From Mycolicibacterium iranicum (GTDB lineage Bacteria > Actinomycetota > Actinomycetes > Mycobacteriales > Mycobacteriaceae), in the NCBI RefSeq assembly GCF_001650495.1, contig NZ_LWCS01000033.1:1-64000 (forward strand): a stretch of 64,000 nt of DNA, read 5' to 3'. The notes under the pieces are model-generated. The model was not told the DNA's origin, searched no databases, and saw only the letters and a list, made by a program, of their open reading frames with translations. A program made the translations under genes and the position numbers. Below are positions 51,596-61,000 of this stretch, piece by piece. Every line of letters starts with the position of its first letter. The first letter of the stretch is position 1.

Positions 51596-52429
51596 TCAAC
51601 ATGCGCACTCGTGGTGGCGTGACCATCGGCGGGCCTCGATCGAACCGCTCGCGACGTCGAATTCGAGCGTGGTGTCCAAGGTCGACGGGGAGCGCAGCGC
51701 ACGTCCCGTGGAGTCGGCGCGGATCCCGCGGCTGATCAATTCGATCTCGTGCAGCGCGAGCGCCGCGGTGGCCAGCAGGGTGGCGCGGTCCGCGCTGCCG
51801 ACGGTGCGGCAGAGTTGCGCCGCGACCGCGGGCCAGGCCGCATCCCGATCGCTGCGGTGCAGATCGCCGCATCGGAGGCAGCTGGTGACGCCCGGAATGA
51901 CGAGCGGACCGACCAGGCCGGTGCCGTCCCGGACCCGGACGGGAAGGTGCGGCACACCCGCCTCGTGCAGGTCGCGGACGAGTCGTGGATCGGCCACCAG
52001 GTAGTCCGTCAGGACCACGAGGTCGGCTCGTCCGGTGGACGCATTCGTGCGGGTGCTGTGGCTGATCCGCATGTTGGAGCAGCGCAAGGACGCCATCAGT
52101 AGGTCGGTCAGTGGGCCGTCGCCGTGTACGCGCACCGACAACGCTGGGACGTGAGTGCGCGGCGCCGACGTGAGCACGCCCTTGCTCAGCAGGTGGGTGA
52201 CGAGACCGTCGACAACGGCGGCATCGACGCCGTGGCCGGCCGCGACCGTCTGGAGTTCGGCGGTGGTGGCGGCGGTCTGAAGGATCCGGAGCAGTTCGAC
52301 CAGGAGGGTGCGCGACAGCCCGTCAGGCGGGCGGACGACAACCGCCCGCCGCGGATCCCACCCGACCTGGACGGTGCCGTCGGGCCGCGAGAGCACTGGG
52401 GTGCTGGGGCTGAGCGCGTATCGCGTCAT
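51596..52429 (-). CDS. Orphan TOMM cyclodehydratase-like protein (Rv3196-like)
   Basis: The 277-residue protein resembles the C-component/E1-like part of azoline-forming cyclodehydratases that act on ribosomal peptides. It has an N-terminal peptide-clamp-like winged-helix region (about residues 1-90). A Rossmann-like domain with VRVHGDGPLTDLL follows, then the zinc ligands CLRCGDLHR near residue 185 and a C-terminal CAC tail (HHECAC). There is no glycine-rich ATP loop, so it cannot itself adenylate. No YcaO gene, precursor peptide or dehydrogenase is adjacent. It lies 42 bases from the ABC1 gene on the same strand. The start is ATG 52429. Confidence 0.72.
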   Translation of the reverse strand: MTRYALSPSTPVLSRPDGTVQVGWDPRRAVVVRPPDGLSRTLLVELLRILQTAATTAELQTVAAGHGVDAAVVDGLVTHLLSKGVLTSAPRTHVPALSVRVHGDGPLTDLLMASLRCSNMRISHSTRTNASTGRADLVVLTDYLVADPRLVRDLHEAGVPHLPVRVRDGTGLVGPLVIPGVTSCLRCGDLHRSDRDAAWPAVAAQLCRTVGSADRATLLATAALALHEIELISRGIRADSTGRALRSPSTLDTTLEFDVASGSIEARRWSRHHECAC

Positions 52430-52467
52430 GTGTCGACTCTGACACGGCGCACCGACGCCCCAGCGAG

Positions 52468-52476
52468 TTATCCACA
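52468..52476 (+). other. Perfect DnaA-box sequence
   Basis: TTATCCACA, the consensus DnaA box, lies in the 58-base gap between the cyclodehydratase-like and zincin genes, flanked by GCGAG/CTCGC (52463-52467 with 52480-52484). A single box is not an origin; it may titrate DnaA, regulate the downstream gene, or be coincidental. Confidence 0.4.
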
Positions 52477-52487
52477 GGGCTCGCGGA

Positions 52488-53837
52488 CTACGCCGAGGGC
52501 CGATCGTCCCCGTCGGTGCCGCGCTGGATGTCGCGCTCCAGATCGGCGAGTGCTTCCTCGATACCGCTGGTGTCCCCGCCGATCATCCGGTCGATGAATC
52601 CCGCGGGCTCATCGAGGTCCGCTGCACTCGGCAGCAGGTCGGGGTGCTGCCAGACCCCGTCGCGGGCGTCGGCGCCGACGGCCTCGGTCAGCTTCGCCCA
52701 CAGATCGGCGGCCTCGCGCATCTTGCGGGGACGCAGTTCCAGCCCCACCAGCGTCGCGAATGTCTGCTCTGCGGGGCCTCCGGTGGCGCGCCGCCTCCGC
52801 AGCATCTCGCTCAGCGCCGCGGTGCCTGGGATGCGTTCGCCCAAAGCGTCGGACACGACTGTGTGCACCCAGCCCTCGATCAGCGCCAGCATCGTCTCGA
52901 GCCGTTCCAGCGCAGCGGTCTGCTCCGGGGTGGCCTTGGGTTCGAAGATGCCCTGATTGAGCAGCTGCTCCATTTCGGACGGATCGGTCAGTGATGCGGG
53001 ATTGAATCCGCGGGCGAACTCCTCGATGCCCGACATGTCGATCTTGGTTCCCTTGGCGAACGCCTCGACGGCGCTGAGCAGCTGGCTCGACAGCCACGGC
53101 ACGTGGCTGAACAGGCGGTGGTGGGCGGCCTCGCGGGCCGCCAGGAACGTGACGATCTCGCTGCGAGGCTGCTCGAGTCCCTCGGCCAGGGACTCGATCG
53201 CTTCGGGCATCAGCGCCGCAACGCCCTTCGGGCCCAAGGGAAGTCCGATGTCGGTGGACGTGAGCACCTCCTTGGACAGCGTGCCCAGAGCCTGACCCAG
53301 CTGGGAGCCGAACGCCATGCCACCCATCTGCGACATCATCGCCAGCAGCGGGCCGGCCATCGCCTTGGCCTCGTCGGGCAGCGCCTGCGCCCACACCGTC
53401 GAGATCTGCTCGGCGACCGGATCGCACAGCCGCTTCCATGTGTCCATGGTGTTGTCGATCCAGTCGGTCGGCGTCCACGCCGCTGTCCTGGTGGTGCCCG
53501 CGGGTAGCGGGGTCACGCCGTCGAGCCACGTCTCGGCGAGACGCACCGCGTCGGAGATCGCCGTGGCCGTCTGTTGGGGGATCGGGGCGACGAAGCCGAT
53601 CGAACTGGATGCGAGCTGACGCGCCAGGTCGTAGTTCACCGGACCACCGGACGAGCCGCCGGTCATCGACGTTCCTGCCCCGCTGAACATCTCGCCGAGC
53701 TTGGAGAAGATCTGACCGAGCTGCGACATGTCGAATTCACCGCCCGGCATACCCATACCGAACGGATCCTGGTCTTTCTTGGGCTTGTCGCGGTCGGGGT
53801 CATCCCCGGCGGAGAAGCCGAAGGGCAGGTCAGCCAT
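52488..53837 (-). CDS. Zincin-like metalloprotease family protein (Rv3195-like)
   Basis: The 449-residue protein belongs to the actinobacterial zincin-like family (TIGR03624). A Gly/Met-rich N-terminus (about 65 residues) precedes a helical domain with the metal-site-like EAAHHRLFSHVPWLSSQLL near residue 230; a canonical HExxH is not present, so protease activity is uncertain. Family proteins occur in almost all actinobacteria next to the PDZ-Lon protease gene. ATG 53837 is taken; an in-frame ATG at 53855 adds six residues. It is divergent from the PDZ-Lon gene. Confidence 0.85.
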   Translation of the reverse strand: MADLPFGFSAGDDPDRDKPKKDQDPFGMGMPGGEFDMSQLGQIFSKLGEMFSGAGTSMTGGSSGGPVNYDLARQLASSSIGFVAPIPQQTATAISDAVRLAETWLDGVTPLPAGTTRTAAWTPTDWIDNTMDTWKRLCDPVAEQISTVWAQALPDEAKAMAGPLLAMMSQMGGMAFGSQLGQALGTLSKEVLTSTDIGLPLGPKGVAALMPEAIESLAEGLEQPRSEIVTFLAAREAAHHRLFSHVPWLSSQLLSAVEAFAKGTKIDMSGIEEFARGFNPASLTDPSEMEQLLNQGIFEPKATPEQTAALERLETMLALIEGWVHTVVSDALGERIPGTAALSEMLRRRRATGGPAEQTFATLVGLELRPRKMREAADLWAKLTEAVGADARDGVWQHPDLLPSAADLDEPAGFIDRMIGGDTSGIEEALADLERDIQRGTDGDDRPSA

Positions 53838-53950
53838 GCCCCCAACGGTACTCATGGTGGGCTCGCCGTGCGCCTGCGCGGGTCACGCTGACAGTGAACC
53901 TGGGTGGTCTCGGCGGCCCCCCGTGGTCATTGCCCTTTACTGTGGGCGGC

Positions 53951-54973
53951 GTGAACAGGCGGATGTTGACCGTGATCGTCGCGATGGCGCCGATCCTGAT
54001 CTTCGGGCTGCTGCTGTCCGCGGTGACCGTGCCGTACGTGGCTCTGGGGCCGGGGCCGACGTTCGACACGCTGGGTCAGGTCGACGGCAAGGAGGTCGTC
54101 GACATCGAGGGCGCCGACCTGCACAAGACATCGGGGCACCTGAACATGACGACGGTGTCCCAACGCGACGGGCTCACCCTCGGCCAGGCTCTCATCTTCT
54201 GGGCCTCGGGCCGTGACCAGCTCCTCCCGCGGGACCTGGTGTATCCGCCGGACAAGACGCGAGAAGAGATCGACGAAGCCAACAGCGCCGACTTCCGGCA
54301 GTCCGAGGACAGTGCCGAATACGCCGCCCTTCATTACCTGAAGTACCCGATGGCGGTGACCGTCGAGAGCATCGACTCCGACGGCGCTTCCAAGGGCAAG
54401 CTGCAGGCCGGCGATGCGATCGACGCGGTCAACAACAAGCCGGTCGCGACACTTGAGGAGTTCCAGGAACTGCTCAAGCCGACCAAGCCGGGCGAGAAGA
54501 TCATCGTCGACTACCGCCGCAAGAACGAGCCGGCCGGCACCACCGAGATCACGCTCGGCAAGCATCCCGACAAGGATCAGGGCCTGCTCGGGGTCAACGT
54601 TCTCGACGCCCCGTGGGCCCCGTTCACGATCGACTTCAACCTCGCCAACATCGGCGGTCCGTCCGCGGGCCTGATGTTCAGCCTGGCCGTTGTGGACAAG
54701 CTGACCACCGGCGACATCAACGGCGGCAAGTTCGTAGCGGGGACCGGCACCATCACCGGCGACGGTGTCGTGGGCTCGATCGGTGGCATCACCCACAAGA
54801 TCGTGGCAGCTCAGGAGGCGGGTGCGACCGCGTTCCTGGTTCCCGCGGACAACTGCGCGGAAGCCAAGACCGCGGATGCCGCCGGGATCGAGCTGCTCAA
54901 GGTCGACACGCTCGAACACGCGATCGACGGGCTGAGGACGCTTTCCGCCGGCGGCGAACCTCCCCGCTGCTGA
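53951..54973 (+). CDS. Membrane-anchored PDZ and Lon-type serine protease (Rv3194c-like, S16)
   Basis: The 340-residue protein has an N-terminal membrane anchor (about residues 7-30, VIVAMAPILIFGLLLSAVTV). A PDZ domain follows (about 130-205, YPMAVTVESIDSDGASKG), then a Lon-like S16 domain with the catalytic Ser in IGGPSAGLMFSL near residue 237 and Lys in IGGITHKIVAAQE near residue 281. The layout is that of B. subtilis YlbL. GTG 53951 gives VNRRMLTVIV, a typical anchor start. It is divergent from the zincin gene and upstream of UPF0182. Confidence 0.9.
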   Translation: MNRRMLTVIVAMAPILIFGLLLSAVTVPYVALGPGPTFDTLGQVDGKEVVDIEGADLHKTSGHLNMTTVSQRDGLTLGQALIFWASGRDQLLPRDLVYPPDKTREEIDEANSADFRQSEDSAEYAALHYLKYPMAVTVESIDSDGASKGKLQAGDAIDAVNNKPVATLEEFQELLKPTKPGEKIIVDYRRKNEPAGTTEITLGKHPDKDQGLLGVNVLDAPWAPFTIDFNLANIGGPSAGLMFSLAVVDKLTTGDINGGKFVAGTGTITGDGVVGSIGGITHKIVAAQEAGATAFLVPADNCAEAKTADAAGIELLKVDTLEHAIDGLRTLSAGGEPPRC

Positions 54974-55061
54974 GACGGCGGCACTGGTCGGATGCGTAAA
55001 GTTATGGCTGAGTCATCGCACCTGTAGATCTGCTGGGAATTTGTGAGAGTGGAGTAATCGA

Positions 55062-58000
55062 GTGGGTATGCGGCCCGCGGCGAGAATGCCGAAGCTGACG
55101 CAACGAAGCCGGGTTCTGATCGCGGTCGCCCTGGCCGCCGTGGTGCTGCTGCTGTTGGGACCACGGTTCATCGACACCTATGTCGACTGGCTGTGGTTCG
55201 GCGAGCTCGGCTACCGGTCGGTGTTCACGACGCAGATCGTCACGCGCCTGGTGATCTTCTTCGTCGTCGCGATCCTGCTCGGCGCAGTCGTGTTCGCCGC
55301 GCTGGCGCTGGCATACCGCACTCGGCCGGTGTTCGTGCCGACGGCGGGACCCAACGATCCGATCGCGCGCTACCGCACCGCGGTGATGGCGCGACTGCGT
55401 CTCGTGGGCATCGGGGTGCCGGCTTTCATCGGCGTGCTCGCCGGATTCGTGGCGCAGAGCTACTGGCAGCAGGTGCAGCTGTTCCTCAACGGCGGCAGCT
55501 TCGGGGTCACCGATCCGCAGTTCGGTATCGACCTCGGTTTCTACGCCTTCGACCTGCCGTTCTACCGACTGATCCTGTCGTATCTGTTCGTCGCGGTGTT
55601 CCTGGCTTTCATCGCGAACCTGTTGGGCCACTACCTGTTCGGCGGTATCCGGCTGGCCGGTCGCAGCGGGGCACTGAGCCGGGCGGCCCGCATCCAGCTG
55701 ATCACCCTGGTCGGAGTCCTGATGCTCCTCAAGGCCGTCGCGTACTGGCTGGATCGCTACGAGCTGCTCAGCCACACCCGCGGTGGAAAACCGTTCACCG
55801 GCGCCGGCTACACCGACATCAACGCGGTGCTGCCCGCCAAGCTCATCCTCATGGCGATCGCGGTGATCTGCGCGGTCGCCGTGTTCTCCGCGATCGTTTT
55901 GCGCGACCTGCGGATCCCCGCGATCGGTGTCGTGCTGCTGCTGCTGTCGTCGCTGGTGATCGGCGCCGGCTGGCCGCTGGTGGTCGAGCAGATCAGCGTG
56001 CGTCCGAACGCGGCGCAGAAGGAAAGCGAATACATCAGCCGCAGTATCGCCGCGACAAGACAGGCCTACGGCCTGACGGAGGAGTCGGTCACCTATCGCG
56101 ACTACCCGGGCAACGCGACGGCGACAGCCCAGCAGGTGGCCGCCGACCGGGCGACCACGTCGAACATCCGCGTGCTCGACCCGAACATCGTCAGCCCGGC
56201 GTTCACACAGTTCCAGCAGGGCAAGAACTTCTACTTCTTCCCCGAACGGCTCAACATGGACCGATACCGCGACGATTCCGGCAACCTGCGGGACTACGTC
56301 GTGGCGGCGCGGGAGCTGAACCCGGATCGCTTGATCGACAACCAGCGCGACTGGATCAACCGGCACACCGTCTACACCCACGGCAACGGGTTCATCGCCT
56401 CGCCCGCCAACACGGTGCGCGGAATCGCCAACGACCCCAACCAGAACGGCGGATATCCGGAGTTCCTGGCCAGCGTCGTCGGCGCGAACGGTGAAGTGAC
56501 CTCGCCGGGACCGGCGCCGTTGGCGCAGCCCCGCATTTACTTCGGCCCGGTCATCGCCAGCGCCGCCGACGATTACGCCATCGTCGGTGAGAGCGGCACC
56601 CCGCGTGAGTACGACTACGAGACCAACACCGACACCCGCAACTACACGTACACGGGCAGCGGCGGCGTCCCGATCGGCAGCTGGTTGACCCGCAGCGTGT
56701 TCGCCGCCAAGTACGCCGAGCGGAACTTCCTGTTCTCCAATGTGATCAACGACAGCAGCAAGATCCTGTTCAACCGCGACCCGGCAGGACGCGTCGAAGC
56801 GGTGGCGCCCTGGCTGACCACCGACACCACGGTGTATCCGGCGATTGTCAACGAGCGGATCGTCTGGATCGTCGACGGCTACACGACGTTGGACAACTAC
56901 CCGTATTCGGAGTTGCAGTCGCTGTCGTCGGTGACCACCGACTCCAACGAGGTGGCGCAGAACCGGCTGCAGCTCGACAAGCAGGTGTCCTATATCCGCA
57001 ACTCGGTGAAGGCCACGGTCGACGCGTATGACGGCACGGTCACGTTGTATGCGCAGGACGAGCAGGACCCGGTGTTGCAGGCGTGGATGAAGGTGTTCCC
57101 GGATACCGTCAAGCCCAAGAGTGAGATCACCCCCGAACTGCAGGAGCATCTGCGCTACCCCGAAGATCTGTTCAAGGTGCAGCGCGCCCTGCTCGCCAAG
57201 TACCACGTCGACGACCCGGTGACGTTCTTCTCGACGTCGGACTTCTGGGACGTTCCGCTGGATCCCAACCCGACGGCCAGCAGCTATCAGCCGCCCTACT
57301 ACATCGTCGCCAAAGACCTCGCCGAGAACAACAGTTCGACGTCGTTCCAGCTGACGAGCGCGATGAACCGGTTCCGTCGAGACTTCCTGGCGGCCTACAT
57401 CAGTGCCAGCTCCGATCCCGAAACGTACGGGCGGATCACGGTTCTGACGATCCCGGGCCAGGTCAACGGTCCCAAGCTGGCGTTCAACGCGATCAGCACC
57501 GACACGGCGGTCAGCCAGGACCTCGGTGTGATCGGCCGCGACAACCAGAACCGGATCCGATGGGGCAACCTGCTGACGCTGCCGCTGGGACAGGGCGGAT
57601 TGCTCTATGTGGCACCGGTGTACGCGTCACCGGGCGCCAGCGACGCGGCGTCGTCGTATCCCCGCCTCATCCGGGTGGCGATGATGTACAACGATCAGAT
57701 CGGCTACGGCCCGACGGTGCGCGAAGCGCTGACGGACCTGTTCGGTCCGGGTGCGGATGCCACCGCCACGGGGCCTGCGGCCACCGAGCCGCCGGCCGGC
57801 CAGCAGTCGCAGCAGCGTCCGCCGGCCAACCAGCCGCAGGCGGCGCAACCGCCGAACCGGCCGGGTCAGGCTCCGCCCGCTCAGCAGCCGGAGGTCCCGG
57901 TGGCGGTTCCGCCGACCGGCCCGACGCAGCTGTCGGCGGCGAAAGCTGCTGCGCTGCAGGATGTCAATGCGGCACTGGATGCGTTGAAGGGCGCCCAGGA

Positions 58001-58079
58001 GAGTGGCGATTTCGCGCAATACGGCGAAGCGCTGCAACGCCTCGACGACGCTGTGACCAAGTACCAGTCCACCGGCTAG
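55062..58079 (+). CDS. UPF0182 membrane protein (Rv3193c-like)
   Basis: The 1005-residue protein begins with about seven hydrophobic segments (residues roughly 20-290), then a large extracytoplasmic domain, and ends in a Pro/Gln-rich linker (about 900-955) and a short helical tail. The family UPF0182 has no established function; it is universal in mycobacteria. GTG 55062 has GTGGAG eight bases upstream. Very long antisense ORFs overlap it, but only because of GC-biased codon use. Confidence 0.92.
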   Translation: MGMRPAARMPKLTQRSRVLIAVALAAVVLLLLGPRFIDTYVDWLWFGELGYRSVFTTQIVTRLVIFFVVAILLGAVVFAALALAYRTRPVFVPTAGPNDPIARYRTAVMARLRLVGIGVPAFIGVLAGFVAQSYWQQVQLFLNGGSFGVTDPQFGIDLGFYAFDLPFYRLILSYLFVAVFLAFIANLLGHYLFGGIRLAGRSGALSRAARIQLITLVGVLMLLKAVAYWLDRYELLSHTRGGKPFTGAGYTDINAVLPAKLILMAIAVICAVAVFSAIVLRDLRIPAIGVVLLLLSSLVIGAGWPLVVEQISVRPNAAQKESEYISRSIAATRQAYGLTEESVTYRDYPGNATATAQQVAADRATTSNIRVLDPNIVSPAFTQFQQGKNFYFFPERLNMDRYRDDSGNLRDYVVAARELNPDRLIDNQRDWINRHTVYTHGNGFIASPANTVRGIANDPNQNGGYPEFLASVVGANGEVTSPGPAPLAQPRIYFGPVIASAADDYAIVGESGTPREYDYETNTDTRNYTYTGSGGVPIGSWLTRSVFAAKYAERNFLFSNVINDSSKILFNRDPAGRVEAVAPWLTTDTTVYPAIVNERIVWIVDGYTTLDNYPYSELQSLSSVTTDSNEVAQNRLQLDKQVSYIRNSVKATVDAYDGTVTLYAQDEQDPVLQAWMKVFPDTVKPKSEITPELQEHLRYPEDLFKVQRALLAKYHVDDPVTFFSTSDFWDVPLDPNPTASSYQPPYYIVAKDLAENNSSTSFQLTSAMNRFRRDFLAAYISASSDPETYGRITVLTIPGQVNGPKLAFNAISTDTAVSQDLGVIGRDNQNRIRWGNLLTLPLGQGGLLYVAPVYASPGASDAASSYPRLIRVAMMYNDQIGYGPTVREALTDLFGPGADATATGPAATEPPAGQQSQQRPPANQPQAAQPPNRPGQAPPAQQPEVPVAVPPTGPTQLSAAKAAALQDVNAALDALKGAQESGDFAQYGEALQRLDDAVTKYQSTG

Positions 58080-58091
58080 TCCCCGACGCCG

Positions 58092-61000
58092 GTGCGCTAT
58101 CGGTTGCTCGGGCCGCTGCAGGTGGTCCACGGGGAGGTACTCGTCGACATCGGGCCACGCAAGCAGCGAGCGGTGCTGGCCGTTCTGCTGCTGGCGCAGG
58201 GCCGGGTGGTGTCGACGGATCGGCTGATCGATGCGGTGTGGGGCGATGACGTCCCCGCCAGTGCGACAGCGAGCCTGCAGGTGTACATCTCGAACCTGCG
58301 TCGCGCGCTGCGCGGCGAGTCGCAGATGGCTTCGCCGATCGTGCGTCAGCCGCCGGGATATTACCTCGATGTCGCGAACGACGATGTGGATGTCTCGGTG
58401 TTCGCGGCGAGCTGCGCTCGTGCGGCCGCGGCCATCGAGGGTGAGCGGTGGGAGGAGGCGCTCCGCGAGGCCGACGCGGCGCTGAGCCTGGTGCGGGGCG
58501 ACCTGCTCGAGGATATGGGGGACGTCGACTGGGTGCGTGAGGATGCCGCGCGGGTGGTCGAGATGCGCACGGAATGTCTTGCGAACAAGGTGGTTTCGCT
58601 GCTGGCACTGGGGAAGTCGGCGGCCGCGCTGACCGAGGCGTCCCGGTTGCGTGAACTCGAACCGCTGGCGGACAGGGGCTGCCGGCTGCACATGCTGGCG
58701 CTCTACCGGGCGGGGCGGGCTGCTGATGCGTTGGACGCTTACACGCGTCATGCGCGGTCGCTGGACGACGAGCTTGGGCTCGAACCGGGGGCCGAGCTGC
58801 GCGCTCTGCAGACCGCTGTGCTTCGGCAGGCCCCCGAGCTCGCCGGATGGCCGCGTTCTCCGGAGTGGACGGGCGCGGGTGCGGTCCCGCAGCCTGACGC
58901 GGTGCCGCCACCGGCAAGAGCCGCGGAGGCCACTACGCAACGCGCCCCGCTCGTGGGACGCGACCGTGAATTGGCCGGGGCTGCCGAGATTCTCGCGCGG
59001 GTGACGGCCGGCGCGGCGCGCTGGCTGGTCCTGTCCGGACCGCCGGGCATCGGTAAGACCAGGCTGGCCGAGGAGATCACCGGCCTCGTTGCCGAGAGTG
59101 ACGGTGACGTGGTGTGGGTCAACTGCCCCGATGAGCGCAGCACGCCACCGTGGTGGCCCATGCGCCACCTCGTCAGGGCGCTCGGCGCTGACGCTGACGA
59201 GGTACTTGAAGTGCCGCCGCATGCTGATCCCGACACCGCCAGATTTCTTGTCTACGAACGTATTCAGACACTCCTCGAATCGGCGCCGCGCTTGCTGGCC
59301 GTTGTCGTCGATGACGTCCAGTGGTCTGACACCGCGTCCGCGAGTTGTCTGTCCTACATCTGCAGCTCGTTGCGCGACCATCCCGTCCTGGTGATCGTCA
59401 CCGTCCGCGATGGTGAACACTCGCCGGAAGTCGCGCGGCTGCTCAGCACTGTTGCTCGCGGTGAACAGAACCGGCACATCGAGGTGCCCGCACTGTCGTC
59501 GGCCGATGTCGCCGTCCTTGCGAACGAGGTGGCCGAGGAAGCCGTCACCGTTGCCGAGGCCGCCGAGCTGGCCGCCCGCACCCGCGGAAACCCGTTCTTC
59601 GTGTCCGAGTATGCCCGGCTGCCGCGAGAAGAGCGGATGGGCAATGACATTCCGCATGCCGTGCGCTCGGTCCTCGATCGCCGGCTTGCCGCGCTGGACC
59701 CGGCGGTGGTGCAGGTGCTGCGGGTGGCCGCGGTGATCGGGGATGAGATCGATGTGGGTGCCGTCCCGGTGCTGGCCGCTGCCACCAGGCTGGACCTGGA
59801 CACCCTCGCCGACTATCTCGATGAAGCAGCCGATGAGCGCATCATCGTCGCGGCGCACGCGGGCGGCGGCTATGAGTTCGCCCACGGGCTGCTCCGGCAG
59901 CAACTGCTGGCAAGCATGCCCGCGTTGCGGCGTCAGCGGATTCACGCCAAGGTCGCCCAGGTTCTGGCCGACAGCACGGCGCAGGATGCGCCGACGCGCC
60001 GGGCGCAGCATCTCGTCGCCGCCCAGCCGCTCGTCGAACCGGCACAGGTCGTGCGGGCGTGCCGTCTTGCGGCCGAACAGGCGACGGCGCAGTGGAGTTC
60101 GGACATCGCCGCACGGTGGTGGCAGGCCGCGCTGGACGCCTATGACAGCCAGCCCGCATCGATACGTGACGACGGGGAACGCGATGCGCTGACAGTGGAG
60201 CTTCTCGAGGCCCACTCCCGCGCGGGCCGTGGCCAATTGGTGCTCGACAGCGTGCATCGCTACCTCGGTGAGGCGTTGCGCGGCCGGCGGGTCGCGTCTG
60301 CCGGGCGAGTGGCCAGCGCGCTGCTGCGGGCCAGCGGCGGATGGCCCTGGCTGGCGCCGGGTCACGATCCCGGTGAGCTGCTGGGCCTTCTTGAACGGGC
60401 TGCCGTGCTCTCGGAGGCCGAGCCGGCGTCGGCGGCGCGGGTGCTGCCCGCGCTGGCGGTGGGCCACTGTTACCACCCCGATCCGACCCTTGCGCGCGGC
60501 TTGTTGGACCGGGCCGAGCAGCTCGCGGAGGGTACGGGGGATCCCGACGTCATCGCCGACGTCCTGATCGGCCGGCTTATCACGTTCTCCGGTGTGGCCA
60601 CGCTGAGCGCGGAGACCATGTCCTGGGTGGATCGTCTGAAATCACTGCACCACAACAGGTCTCGTGAGGACGCGGTGATCGCGCACTCGGTGGCGACGAT
60701 GGCGGCGATGAACCTCGGCGATGTCGACGGGGCACGCAGACACGTGCAGGCCGGAATCGCGGGCAGTGAAGAGCTCCAGTTGCCGGTCTTGCGCGCGCAG
60801 TTGCGGTGGATGGAGGCAGTGCTCGCGGTCTGGATCGGTGATTTCGCCGAGGCCGATCGTCACCACGCTATCGCCGCACACGTCCACGAACAGACCGAAC
60901 TCTACGAGGCCGGTAGTGGCTTGCTGGCCACCGCGACGCTGCTGCGTGAGAGGGGTGGCCCGGTCGATCCGAGCTGGAACAGCCTGCGCGCCAACGAGGA

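Noticed and set aside
52468..52476. The DnaA box as part of a replication origin
   Set aside because: Only one box is present, with no AT-rich unwinding element and no dnaA or dnaN nearby.
55002..57206. A 734-codon antisense ORF over the UPF0182 gene
   Set aside because: The composition (Asp/Arg/Gln/His-rich) and the lack of a start with ribosome-binding site show it is a shadow of third-position GC bias.
57627..60476. A 949-codon antisense ORF over the UPF0182 and SARP genes
   Set aside because: It crosses two well-supported genes, has Arg/Pro/His-rich low-complexity content typical of reverse reading of GC-rich codons, and shows no domain.
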